Part shown: piece after piece, positions 1 to 6,732 of the stretch
How the letters are laid out: the number at the start of each line of letters is the position of its first letter
How positions within the stretch are numbered: position 1 is the stretch's first letter
IMG/VR virus record: IMGVR_UViG_3300020205_000061
Location: 1 to 31,689 of that record
Length of the DNA: 31,689 bases
Source of the DNA: a virus
Reading direction: 5' to 3' (one strand)
Notes under the pieces: generated by a model
The model's input: only the letters and a program-made list of their open reading frames with translations
Databases searched by the model: none
What the model was told of the DNA's origin: nothing
Made by a program: the position numbers and the translations under genes

Positions 1-99
1 GCAATATATCCAGCATCTTCTAAGACTTTTCCACCAGACATAATGTACTTATGAACTCGCATCCGTTTGACTCGTTTCTGTCTAACTTCAGTCGTTCCA
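1..99. repeat. Terminal direct repeat, left copy (circular assembly overlap)
   Basis: These 99 bases are identical to the last 99 bases of the window. The portal reading frame that runs off base 1 continues in the same frame at base 31590, so the repeat is best read as the overlap of a circular or circularly permuted assembly. It is not likely to be a biological terminal repeat, because it lies in the middle of a coding sequence. Confidence 0.95.
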
Positions 100-899
100 A
101 TAGCATAAAGAGTAGCTTCTAGCGTTTCATCATTCTGAAAGTCTTTGGTTGTATAGCGTTCTTCTGTGCCATCAATCGCTTGGAATATTCGTATTGTTTC
201 GGTCTTTTCCTCGATCTTGTAATATTCAGCCACAAAGACAATATCAGGAGTTGCCCAGTCAAATTCGTATTGATGAATAATCTTAGGCCAGTCTGTTGGG
301 TCATCGCCATAGGTTTCTTTATAAGATTCCCTGGTCATTGATGAAACTACAAAGCAATACTTTGCATCGGATTTGTCTTGTCGCTTAGCATTGAGATCAA
401 AGAATACAGAACTGTCAGCATCAAAGATTGGCTCAAACCGAATCCGTTGCCGTTCATCTTCATCATTTTCTTCATCTTCATAGACTGTTCTCAGTCTCCA
501 AGCACCAATTCCACCACCTACTGCTTCTTCAAAAGCATTATCATAGGCTTCATCTGCGACTGAGGCTTGCTCATCTGCTCGATATAATCCATCACAAACT
601 TCAGCTAATTTGTCGTTTTCTGTACCATCTTTGGAAACATAATCAACAGTAATTCGGTTATTTCGGTATTCGTTTACGATTCGAATGACTGCCAACATAA
701 TCTTATTGACTTCGAATTTAGGCTTATTTTCGTACTGATCCCAGAGTGGCCCTTCCCATTGAGCACCACAAAGACTATAGAATCTTCGGTCTTGTAAGCA
801 TTGCAAGCGTTCATCACGCAAGGCAGTTTGTATATCGTTAAACTGTCTCAATGCTTCAGAATGAAGATTTGCAAGTCGTTGGTCATTAGTAATAGCCAT
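1..899 (-). CDS. Portal protein, N-terminal part (P22 gp1-like); continues at 31590-30417
   Basis: This is the first 299 complete codons of a portal protein that would be 690 aa once the circle is closed (899 + 1174 nt = 691 codons including stop). P22 portal is 725 aa. The dodecameric portal sits at one capsid vertex; terminase docks on it and DNA passes through it. The N-terminus carries the pattern typical of P22-type portals, with RFYSLCGAQWEG near residues 41-52, followed by acidic and aromatic segments. The start at 899 is an ATG preceded by AAGGATTATT, 15 bp after the terL stop, so terS, terL and portal are consecutive. The reading frame is open through base 1 and is cut only by the window edge. 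The family call rests on sequence pattern plus position before scaffold and coat. Confidence 0.9.
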   Translation of the reverse strand, partial: MAITNDQRLANLHSEALRQFNDIQTALRDERLQCLQDRRFYSLCGAQWEGPLWDQYENKPKFEVNKIMLAVIRIVNEYRNNRITVDYVSKDGTENDKLAEVCDGLYRADEQASVADEAYDNAFEEAVGGGIGAWRLRTVYEDEENDEDERQRIRFEPIFDADSSVFFDLNAKRQDKSDAKYCFVVSSMTRESYKETYGDDPTDWPKIIHQYEFDWATPDIVFVAEYYKIEEKTETIRIFQAIDGTEERYTTKDFQNDETLEATLYAIGTTEVRQKRVKRMRVHKYIMSGGKVLEDAGYI

Positions 900-914
900 A
901 ATAATCCTTATTAT

Positions 915-2141
915 CTACCATCTTTTAATATTTGCAATAGGTGTAAAAACAGCAGGTTTTACCATCTGTGATCGTCTTACTCCTTCACAAGCATATCGTA
1001 AAGCATCGATGACATGATTCTTTTTATCCTCAAGCAATGGTAAGATTCTACCAGTTAAAGGGTCTGATTTGTATGAGTATAAACTCAATTCATCAATCGT
1101 ATGCTGGCATCTTGGATGCACAACAATATCATAATTTTTTAAAAACTCGATGCCTTCCTCTACTGACTTTGCACCTTTGACTGCATTCATGATCTTAGGA
1201 AAGCCATTTTTCTTCATGTGACTAATCGTTTCTGGTCTTGCTGAATCAGCAACAATAGGCCATTTCTCAGATTCAGGTATCTGCATAAACAACTCTGGAG
1301 TATTCACAATCTCGCATCCAACCATATATGCTTCATAGTCAATGTATAGAGTTCTGCCTACAATATGGCATCTGACTAAGACAGTTGGGTCTATTGAGAA
1401 TCCCCAGTCAGCACCTAATCTGTGAATTGCATCAGGTGCTGCTTCGAATTCGTCAATCTTCCAGTTTCTAAAGACTCTTGCATTGCCATTTCTGAGGTAT
1501 TGTCCTTGCCAAACGTGCTGATACTTATCAGGGTCTCGCCTCTGATCGTACTCCATTTCATCCTTGAGGACTTCAGGAAACCAAGGATTATCAGCAAAGT
1601 TCACCTTGATAACTGTTGCATCCTTTGGTGGTTCTGGGCCACGCAATAGAAAATCTACAGGATCGGATATTTGTCTTGGATTCCAAGTAAACCAAAGTTC
1701 TGAATCAGGCTTACGAATTGTCGGTCTTAATAGATCGAGTGAGGTTTGACTAAGGCTTTGGGCTTCCTCCACCCATGCACAATCGTATCCTTCTAGCGAT
1801 TTAATCGAGTCGGCTGTATGATTCTGCATACCTTGAAAGATAATCGCACCATCGCCCTGCCTTGATTTGATTACTGAATCCTGTACTTCAAAGTAAAACC
1901 CAGCGTTCATTGCCTCGATTTTAGTTTCAAGTAACCTTTTTACGGACTGGTTAAGGGATTTCTGTATCTCACGAACACAAACTGATCTTCGTTTCTGATT
2001 CATGATGTGCATTTCAATCATCAGTTCAGCAAATAAATGTGACTTTCCAGAGCCTCGACCACCCCAAGCACCTTTGTATCTTGATGGCTCAAGTAAAGGA
2101 ATTGCCCAATTAGGTGTAGCAAGTTGGAGTGTTTCAGCCAT
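915..2141 (-). CDS. terL: Terminase large subunit (PBSX/Terminase_3-like)
   Basis: This is the packaging motor ATPase plus headful nuclease, which acts at the portal. From the ATG at 2141 the protein is 408 aa. The Walker A motif GGRGSGKS is at about residues 27-34, and a Walker B strand ends in the catalytic pair EE at about 125-126 (YDCAWVEEAQ). The RNase H-like nuclease half shows three acidic positions: D245 (GADWGF), D299 (VADSARPE) and D379 (NHVIDALRY). A TTG at 2162 would add 7 residues, but neither start has a good Shine-Dalgarno, and the ATG gives the usual short overlap (8 nt) with terS. It lies between terS and portal, as in P22-like and many other tailed phages. The headful mechanism is inferred from the relatives, not visible in the sequence. 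Confidence 0.93.
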   Translation of the reverse strand: MAETLQLATPNWAIPLLEPSRYKGAWGGRGSGKSHLFAELMIEMHIMNQKRRSVCVREIQKSLNQSVKRLLETKIEAMNAGFYFEVQDSVIKSRQGDGAIIFQGMQNHTADSIKSLEGYDCAWVEEAQSLSQTSLDLLRPTIRKPDSELWFTWNPRQISDPVDFLLRGPEPPKDATVIKVNFADNPWFPEVLKDEMEYDQRRDPDKYQHVWQGQYLRNGNARVFRNWKIDEFEAAPDAIHRLGADWGFSIDPTVLVRCHIVGRTLYIDYEAYMVGCEIVNTPELFMQIPESEKWPIVADSARPETISHMKKNGFPKIMNAVKGAKSVEEGIEFLKNYDIVVHPRCQHTIDELSLYSYKSDPLTGRILPLLEDKKNHVIDALRYACEGVRRSQMVKPAVFTPIANIKRW

Positions 2142-2481
2142 TCTTAATGATGACTCGTTCAATCTTATTAAATTCTAAGGGTTTGCCATCTGCACCAGTT
2201 ATTTCGTGAGCATGAGTTTCTTTCCATCTTGCTCTAGTCTTTAGCCAAAAGATTGCTGCAGCAGTATTGCCCTTCTTTGCCTGATTAAATAATGTTCCTG
2301 CAATAGCTGAGTTTGCATCAATTCTGCCTTCGTCTAGTTCTTCTTGATAATATTTGACCAGAGTATCAGAGGATATTTTTATCCTTAAAGCGATGTCTTC
2401 ATGAGGAACTCCAAGAGCAGATAATCGCCTTGCAGTATCTCTATCTTGTTGAGTTGGTTCATGTTTTTTGCCTTGAGCCAT
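2134..2481 (-). CDS. terS: Terminase small subunit
   Basis: This 115-aa protein has an N-terminal helix-turn-helix-like segment (ARRLSALGVPHEDIALRIKI, about residues 18-37) followed by a helical stretch that would drive ring assembly. The C-terminus (ARWKETHAHEI and onward) resembles many phage small terminases. It would recognise the packaging site and hand DNA to TerL. The ATG at 2481 has GGAG seven bases upstream and starts one base away from the stop of the Mom-like gene. It overlaps terL by 8 nt, so the two are translationally coupled. The call rests on size, HTH and position directly before terL. Confidence 0.85.
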   Translation of the reverse strand: MAQGKKHEPTQQDRDTARRLSALGVPHEDIALRIKISSDTLVKYYQEELDEGRIDANSAIAGTLFNQAKKGNTAAAIFWLKTRARWKETHAHEITGADGKPLEFNKIERVIIKNG

Positions 2482-2482
2482 T

Positions 2483-3184
2483 TTATAACTCCGAAAGTTC
2501 TGTGGAGCGTATGGATAGGTGTTGCACCTTCGCTGTGTCGATGGAATCGATCATTGCCTGCTTCATACGCTTTGGGTAAGGCTTTGCTAGTTGTTGCACT
2601 TGTTTACGCATATTATCATCTAATGGCATTAAATATCTATGTTTGCCTTTTGTATAAAATATTGTTGCATTTTTGTCTAAATGTTTTTTGACTGCTTCAA
2701 TGTTTTGTTTTATGCCTTTGCTGTGAATAGATTTAGGATGTGTTTTTTTACCATTAACAATAAAAGCCCCCATTGTATTGGCATTTTTTAATCCATCATA
2801 AATCCAATTTGTTGCCTGATATATGCCACCATGATGGTTTTGATCTGCATCTGAATATGAAACAATTAAACGCAGTTCAGGTGATTGTTTTTTTAAAAAT
2901 TTGATAGCAAAAGCAAGTATTTTACTAACATATGTTTCATGTCTTTTTAATGCAATTCTTACTAATTCACATCCTTCATCAGCATTTAATCCAAATGGTT
3001 TAAGCATATTATTGTTTGCACCACGACCAAATATCACAACCCCAATAAATTTATCATTTTCCCATGCACCAACTTTAACTAATTTACCAACTGGTATAGT
3101 TTTACTATAATGCCAATTTTCACACGCATATTTAGATGCTTCGTGACTTGCCCAGTCAATTTTAAGATTAACTTTGTCTTGCAT
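2483..3184 (-). CDS. mom: Mom-family DNA modification protein A
   Basis: This 233-aa protein matches the Mom family (phage Mu Mom, GNAT-derived fold, converts adenine in DNA to N6-methylcarbamoyl-adenine and so blocks restriction). Visible signatures are HY at residues 25-26 followed by a proline at 31, a GVVIFGRGANNN strand-loop (48-59), ELVRIAL (73-79), SYSDADQNHHGGIYQATN (109-126) with WIYDGL after it, and GKHRYLMPL further on. The ATG at 3184 is preceded by GGGAAAGAATTTG; a GTG at 3199 without Shine-Dalgarno would add five residues. It overlaps the ParB-like gene by 17 nt and is followed directly by terS, so it should be made with packaging functions. A second, divergent Mom-like protein is encoded at 4761-5414. 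The chemistry in this phage is inferred from the family. Confidence 0.85.
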   Translation of the reverse strand: MQDKVNLKIDWASHEASKYACENWHYSKTIPVGKLVKVGAWENDKFIGVVIFGRGANNNMLKPFGLNADEGCELVRIALKRHETYVSKILAFAIKFLKKQSPELRLIVSYSDADQNHHGGIYQATNWIYDGLKNANTMGAFIVNGKKTHPKSIHSKGIKQNIEAVKKHLDKNATIFYTKGKHRYLMPLDDNMRKQVQQLAKPYPKRMKQAMIDSIDTAKVQHLSIRSTELSEL

Positions 3185-3671
3185 CAAATTCTTTCCCACA
3201 ATGAGGACAACTAACCCATTTTGGGTCTAATTCATCTAATTTGCCCTGATCATCTTCAGTCGCTGCATCAAAATTTACACCATTTATAAATGCACTTAAT
3301 TCATCAGCATTGAATCCTATAACTTCAAGATTAAATCCATCTGTATCTAGTTGTGATATTTCTAAACTAAGCAATTCAGTGTCCCATCCTGAATTCAATG
3401 CCAATTTATTATCGGCAATTATGTAAGCCTTCTTTTGAGTTTCTGTCATATCTGAGCAGTCAAGCGTTGGAACTTTATCTAGTCCAAGTTTTCTTGCTGC
3501 CAATAATCGACCATGACCAGCTATTATTCCTACTCCATCTACCAAAATAGGATTTCTAAATCCAAATTCTTTTATTGAAGCTGCTAATTGTGCCACCTGG
3601 GCATCATCATGCGTTCGTGAATTATTTACATAAGGGATTAGCTTAGATACTTCTATTTCTTTGATTTGCAT
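3168..3671 (-). CDS. ParB/Srx-fold protein with C-terminal CxxC
   Basis: This 167-aa protein has an N-terminal ParB-like nuclease/CTPase-fold domain (about residues 1-120). The box motif is IIAGHGRLLAARKLGL around 49-64, then IADNKLALNSGWD and a GFNADELSAF segment that is typical of the ParB domain found fused to phage DNA methyltransferases. Here no methyltransferase follows: the protein ends with an acidic linker and a CPHCGKEF knuckle (C155, C158). Two cysteines alone would bind zinc only as a dimer or with a partner. The gene starts with ATG at 3671 and overlaps the Mom-like gene by 17 nt. ParB-fold genes are known neighbours of DNA-modification genes, so a role in targeting or regulating modification is likely but inferred. 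Partitioning is unlikely, since there is no ParA. Confidence 0.82.
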   Translation of the reverse strand: MQIKEIEVSKLIPYVNNSRTHDDAQVAQLAASIKEFGFRNPILVDGVGIIAGHGRLLAARKLGLDKVPTLDCSDMTETQKKAYIIADNKLALNSGWDTELLSLEISQLDTDGFNLEVIGFNADELSAFINGVNFDAATEDDQGKLDELDPKWVSCPHCGKEFDARQS

Positions 3672-3674
3672 AGG

Positions 3675-4004
3675 TTATTTTATCTCAATTTTAATCATAC
3701 CAGCTATTTCTTGTGCAATTTCTATATTTATCTTAGTAAAACATCGATCATCAATCTCTAATGCTAAACACATTCCATCTAAACCAGACTTAATACTTGC
3801 TAACATATTATCCAAGTCCATCCATCGTCTGTTTGGTTTGTAAAAGACAATACTTAGCTCTGAGTAATTACCTTTTTCTATATTAGCCTCTTTTGTTGTC
3901 CAGTAGCAAATATCTTTGTAAATAGCCTTCTTCTTGGCTTTTTCGTGATAATGACAACTACTATTGGGGTTCAATTCTTTAAAATACCAAGGGAAAGTAA
4001 TCAT
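3675..4004 (-). CDS. RusA-like Holliday junction resolvase
   Basis: This 109-aa protein is close to E. coli RusA in length (120 aa). The signature segment RRWMDLDNMLASIKSGLDG (59-77) gives the DxDN pair D63/D65 and K72, and EIDD (83-86) gives the further acidic residues used for metal binding and junction cleavage. RusA-type enzymes resolve branched replication and recombination intermediates, which terminase cannot pass. The ATG at 4004 overlaps the stop of the preceding nuclease gene in an ATGA junction. It sits between the Ref-like nuclease and the ParB/Mom pair, and completes the recombination set found in the rightward operon. Confidence 0.85.
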   Translation of the reverse strand: MITFPWYFKELNPNSSCHYHEKAKKKAIYKDICYWTTKEANIEKGNYSELSIVFYKPNRRWMDLDNMLASIKSGLDGMCLALEIDDRCFTKINIEIAQEIAGMIKIEIK

Positions 4005-4270
4005 AATATAGCCAATGTCAATTCTAATAATTCTTCTTCAGTCGTGGAATACAACTCCTCAAATTTTTTTCTGCCTAAGCCATGAATACCTGTACTTGAA
4101 CCTCGATGGTGGATTGGGCAAAGTCCAATTACAGGTGCAGTATCTCTCTTGCCAGCTTTACGAATATGATGGATTTCAGTCGGAGTATCTTCAATCTTTA
4201 AGACAAATCGGCATAGACTGCAACCAAGTCTTGCAACTTTGTCGTAATGTGATCTCTGGGCTTTATTCAT
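4001..4270 (-). CDS. Ref-like HNH nuclease (RecA-dependent nuclease family)
   Basis: This 89-aa protein starts at the ATG at 4270. It carries CSLC (17-20), EIHHIR (32-37) with a downstream GKRD, and GLCPIHHRGSSTGIHGLG (49-66). This is the pattern of the phage P1 Ref family: a His-Cys HNH nuclease fold with structural cysteines C17, C20 and C51 and nuclease histidines around H34/H35 and H63. P1 Ref cuts DNA within RecA-bound displacement loops; a similar role in phage recombination is inferred. A TTG seven codons upstream is possible but less likely, because the ATG has GCAGG just upstream. It overlaps the preceding 53-aa gene by 8 nt and RusA by 4 nt, so all three are coupled. Confidence 0.8.
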   Translation of the reverse strand: MNKAQRSHYDKVARLGCSLCRFVLKIEDTPTEIHHIRKAGKRDTAPVIGLCPIHHRGSSTGIHGLGRKKFEELYSTTEEELLELTLAIL

Positions 4271-4424
4271 AATCCTGCAATTTATGAGCAATATCCTCTA
4301 ACTTTTGAGCCTGATCTGTAATATCTATCGCTATTTCGTAGGCTTTTGAATACTGTTGTTCGTTACAAGCATCTGAATAGTTCTTTAAAAGATGCTGCAA
4401 TATTAAAAATGGATGATCAATCAT
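4263..4424 (-). CDS. Small helical hypothetical protein (53 aa)
   Basis: I read this short frame directly: ATG at 4424, TAA at 4263-4265. The product begins MIDHPFLILQHL and ends KLQDYE. It is almost entirely predicted helix with heptad-like spacing, is acidic, and has a single Cys. The start lies in an ATGA overlap with the stop of the 110-aa gene and has AAGGAATGTT in front; the end overlaps the Ref-like gene by 8 nt. That packing on both sides supports a real gene. I do not recognise the family. Confidence 0.65.
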   Translation of the reverse strand: MIDHPFLILQHLLKNYSDACNEQQYSKAYEIAIDITDQAQKLEDIAHKLQDYE

Positions 4425-4753
4425 AACATTCCTTTTCTACGGTTAGCACTAAGTGTCTGAAACATATCAAAAATTCTTGTCTGTGAATTGCGTTCATTAT
4501 CCAAAATCTTATATTCCTCTAAAGCCTCTATCCAATTTCTAACTGCAATATCGTATGAAATGCTTGCTATGGCTTTTTCTTGTCGTTCTGCTACTGTCCC
4601 ATCAGACTTCAAAAATTCATGAGCCTTGGCTTGTTTCATAGCTTCCTTGAGGTATTCAAGATGACTATATAGTTTTCCATGTTTAATGTCTGTATCTGCT
4701 AGTTTATTAAATGCTTCTGAAATATCATCTTCATCTAAGTTATTAAAGTCCAT
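4421..4753 (-). CDS. Hypothetical protein (110 aa), helical
   Basis: This is an acidic, helix-rich protein with no motif I can name. The N-terminus is DEDD-rich, the middle (HLEYLKEAMKQAKAHEFLKS) looks like a coiled helix, and the C-terminus ends ANRRKGML. The ATG at 4753 has AAGGAAAAT upstream. It lies 7 bp after the first Mom-like gene and overlaps the next small gene by 4 nt. Proteins of this size and pattern commonly sit among phage replication and recombination genes, but no function can be assigned. Confidence 0.75.
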   Translation of the reverse strand: MDFNNLDEDDISEAFNKLADTDIKHGKLYSHLEYLKEAMKQAKAHEFLKSDGTVAERQEKAIASISYDIAVRNWIEALEEYKILDNERNSQTRIFDMFQTLSANRRKGML

Positions 4754-4760
4754 ATTTTCC

Positions 4761-5414
4761 TTAAAATAAAATTAATTGGGTTGCAACTTTGCCACCTGAG
4801 TTATATTTTTTTGAATCTCCTTTAGGGTATGGTTCACTTTTATACAAAAATTTAGATAAAAGAACCTTTTTATCGTTTTTAGTGCCATGAAAATAAATGT
4901 ACCTATGCTTTCTACTTCTTGGTTTGTAATAAAAATCATCTTTATATTTTTCTTTTAATTGTTCTAAATCTAATCCTTCACCAATATGTCTACTATGTTT
5001 ATGTTCCATGCCTTTAATAGTCCAATCAGTTCTAATTGCTGATAAACCTGTATATATAAAGTTTGTTGCTTGATATACATACCCTACATGGCCTTGCTCT
5101 GTGTCAGCGTAAGAAACAACTATTGTAGGTTTTGGCAATAATTTAATTGAATTGCTAACTAAAAATGAAGATTGGTTCTTTTCATTTTGCATTAAACATA
5201 AACGATTTAATTCCAAAACTTTCTCAGAATAATCTTTGCCACATATACCTATGCACAAATTTGGACTAGCTGGCATACCATAAGTAACAACCCCTATCAA
5301 ATCATTGTTTACAAAAAGACCAAAAGCATAACTTATTGATGGAATACGCTTTGCATAATGTTTTTGTATTAACCAGGAATAACAATCATCACTTTTAATA
5401 GGCAATACTTTCAT
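4761..5414 (-). CDS. mom: Mom-family DNA modification protein B
   Basis: This 217-aa protein has the same key blocks as the Mom-like protein at 2483-3184 but belongs to a different branch. HY is at 19-20 with P25, GVVTYGMPAS at 41-50, ELNRLCL at 68-74, SYADTEQGHVGYVYQATN at 101-118, then FIYTGL, an SRKHRYIYF block and SEPYPKGDSKKY near the C-terminus. Outside these blocks the two have little in common. The ATG at 5414 has AAGGGTAATT upstream. It follows the lambda P-like gene by 2 bp, so it would be expressed with replication rather than with packaging. The modification it makes and its substrate are inferred from the Mom family; an acetyltransferase-like activity on another substrate is the main alternative. 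Confidence 0.82.
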   Translation of the reverse strand: MKVLPIKSDDCYSWLIQKHYAKRIPSISYAFGLFVNNDLIGVVTYGMPASPNLCIGICGKDYSEKVLELNRLCLMQNEKNQSSFLVSNSIKLLPKPTIVVSYADTEQGHVGYVYQATNFIYTGLSAIRTDWTIKGMEHKHSRHIGEGLDLEQLKEKYKDDFYYKPRSRKHRYIYFHGTKNDKKVLLSKFLYKSEPYPKGDSKKYNSGGKVATQLILF

Positions 5415-5416
5415 AA

Positions 5417-5806
5417 TTACCCTTTATAAGTTTTTTTATTAATCATTTCACGCATAGTTCTGAATTGTTCCTTAACAAACTCTTTGTCTTGAGAAGAATA
5501 ACCAGAACTATATCCAATCTCAGAATGAGGTTTACTAGGGATTCGTTCACCAGTCATGCAAAGTTTCTTCACAGCTAAAGCACTAGGAATAAAGGTATCA
5601 TCCATTGAATAAATGGCTTGATCGAGTTTAGGTCTGTAGGTTAAATAAATACCTAATACTTCTTTCCAAGTATCTCGAACTATCTCAAGATCAACTCCTT
5701 CCCAATGTCTGATAAAAGTTGCACCATAGATAGCACCCATTCGAGCAAATAAGTAATCTAATCCTTGATCTGGATCACAAAAATCACTTTCCAAGTAGTC
5801 TGACAT
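5417..5806 (-). CDS. Replication protein P-like (putative helicase loader)
   Basis: This 129-aa protein has the layout of lambda P-type and related phage replication partners. An N-terminal LFARMGAIYGATFIRHW segment (about 19-35) is followed by a W-x3-L helix, then DDTFIPSALAVKKLCMTG (69-86), where related proteins have a WPPSLPEFRALC-like block. Proteins of this type recruit the host DnaB helicase to the initiator. The ATG at 5806 has a perfect AGGAGG eight bases upstream and lies inside the 3' end of the initiator gene (23-nt overlap), as with lambda O and P. The similarity is a pattern match rather than a strong family hit, so the helicase-loader role is an inference supported by position. 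Confidence 0.55.
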   Translation of the reverse strand: MSDYLESDFCDPDQGLDYLFARMGAIYGATFIRHWEGVDLEIVRDTWKEVLGIYLTYRPKLDQAIYSMDDTFIPSALAVKKLCMTGERIPSKPHSEIGYSSGYSSQDKEFVKEQFRTMREMINKKTYKG

Positions 5807-6512
5807 CTTTGTTGCCTCCTATGATTCCTCTGGTTAATCCTGACATGACTGTGCTATTTCTTTCCCCTATGGTTTTTTTCTCTTTAATCCACTCAGCTTT
5901 AAATCCTCTCCAACCATTTTGACAACATAGCATCATGACTTGCTCAAGAGTTAGATTAGCCTTTTGCCCTTCTTTTGCTAAACCATTGATTGCAGTTTGA
6001 GTAACTGGTGCTTTCAATCCTTTGCGTAACTTACAAAAATCTTTAAAGACTTCATCACTAACACCTTCAGGTGTAATAGTATTTATATTGGGTATTGGGT
6101 TAATGGGTATTGGGTATTGGGTATTGGGTAGCATACCGATTGCATTGCATTCGGATTGCGTTTGCAATGCGTTCGCATCAATTCCCTTATTCTTCCTAGT
6201 CCAACGAGCATTAGCACTTGCCCTAGCACTCTCTGATTTTGCATAAAGATGAGCCAATTCTTTATCACATCGAGTATGAATGTAACCTTTTTCAGTCAAT
6301 ACAAAGAAGTCAGTTAATACATTTTGTAGCGATTGTTGTTCGTCTGCATTGCGAACGCTATGCGAACGCATCAATTTCGCAATATCATTAGTTAAAGGTT
6401 GTTCATCCAAATAATAAGTATCAAGTAATTGTCTATAAATCCCATGTTCCAACAATGTTAAATGGCTTGTATCTTTACGATAGTCTCCAATATTATGCTG
6501 ATAGTAGTGCAT
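5784..6512 (-). CDS. DUF1376-type replication initiator (O-like)
   Basis: This 242-aa protein has an N-terminal DUF1376 winged-helix-like domain (residues 1-75: YYQHNIGDYRKDT, then LTLLEHGIYRQLLDTYY). A helical basic region with ASANARWTRKNKG follows, then a Pro/Asn/Ile-rich linker (LPNTQYPIPINPIPNINT). The C-terminal helical domain contains GWRGFKAEWI. DUF1376 proteins occupy the place of lambda O in many phages. The ATG at 6512 has GGAGAGTGAT in front and overlaps the Cro-like gene stop by none; a TTG at 6524 is less likely. The DNA of this gene carries two clusters of 11-bp repeats and a run of TATTGGG repeats, so the origin may lie inside the gene, as it does in lambda O. Confidence 0.78.
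   Translation of the reverse strand: MHYYQHNIGDYRKDTSHLTLLEHGIYRQLLDTYYLDEQPLTNDIAKLMRSHSVRNADEQQSLQNVLTDFFVLTEKGYIHTRCDKELAHLYAKSESARASANARWTRKNKGIDANALQTQSECNAIGMLPNTQYPIPINPIPNINTITPEGVSDEVFKDFCKLRKGLKAPVTQTAINGLAKEGQKANLTLEQVMMLCCQNGWRGFKAEWIKEKKTIGERNSTVMSGLTRGIIGGNKDVRLLGK
6086..6128. repeat. Tandem TATTGGG heptamers
   Basis: TATTGGG occurs five times (6086, 6093, 6108, 6115 and 6122), with one degenerate 8-bp unit, TTAATGGG, at 6100. It encodes the Pro/Asn-rich linker of the initiator on the other strand. The 7-bp period does not follow codons, which suggests slippage or DNA-level function. It directly abuts the 11-bp iteron cluster. Confidence 0.85.
6136..6179 (+). repeat. Iteron-like cluster 1: four tandem 11-mers
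   Basis: Four back-to-back 11-bp units start at 6136, 6147, 6158 and 6169: CCGATTGCATT, GCATTCGGATT, GCGTTTGCAAT and GCGTTCGCATC. They fit a consensus GCGTTYGCATT with one or two mismatches each. The period is not a multiple of three and the encoded residues are not repeated, so selection at the DNA level is likely. Candidate initiator-binding sites of the replication origin. Confidence 0.7.
6348..6369 (-). repeat. Iteron-like cluster 2: two 11-mers in opposite orientation
   Basis: Read on the minus strand from 6369, this holds GCGTTCGCATA and GCGTTCGCAAT in tandem, each matching the GCGTTYGCATT consensus of cluster 1 in 10 of 11 positions. The two clusters face each other across about 170 bp, all inside the initiator gene. 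This supports an origin with bidirectional binding sites. Confidence 0.65.
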
Positions 6513-6513
6513 A

Positions 6514-6714
6514 TCACTCTCCAAATAGGTCAGGTCTAAGCATCTCTTTTGTCAATCTACCCTGAGATAAATTGTTTAGTTTGCGTAAATGTTTAATAGG
6601 TATTTGTCCTCTCGCCATCCAGTTATAAATTGCAGTATTTCTAACACCTAAATGCTTTGATAGTTCATCTAAAGTGCCAAATTCTGCTTGTAACATATTC
6701 TTAATTTCGTCCAT
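6514..6714 (-). CDS. Cro/YdaS-like HTH regulator
   Basis: This 66-aa protein has a complete helix-turn-helix. TLDELSKHLGVRNTAIYNWM (about residues 14-33) is followed by RGQIPIKHLRKLNNL and ends LRPDLFGE, the usual ending of small Cro/YdaS-type repressors of phages. It is the first gene of the leftward operon. The ATG at 6714 has a perfect AAGGAGG six bases upstream. An inverted repeat at 6736-6755, just upstream of its own start, is the likely operator, so autorepression and control of the divergent early operon are expected. No CI-like partner is present. It is followed by the initiator gene, with 1 bp between stop and start. Confidence 0.85.
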   Translation of the reverse strand: MDEIKNMLQAEFGTLDELSKHLGVRNTAIYNWMARGQIPIKHLRKLNNLSQGRLTKEMLRPDLFGE

Positions 6715-6732
6715 AAATCCTCCTTAATTCGA

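Noticed and set aside
378-652. Plus-strand frames opposite the portal gene
   Set aside because: The portal frame is long, continuous and family-supported; the plus-strand frames have His/Leu-rich shadow composition.
3168-3671. ParB-like gene as part of a plasmid-type partition system (phage-plasmid)
   Set aside because: No ParA ATPase or parS-like repeat cluster was found, and the domain is of the type linked to DNA-modification genes.
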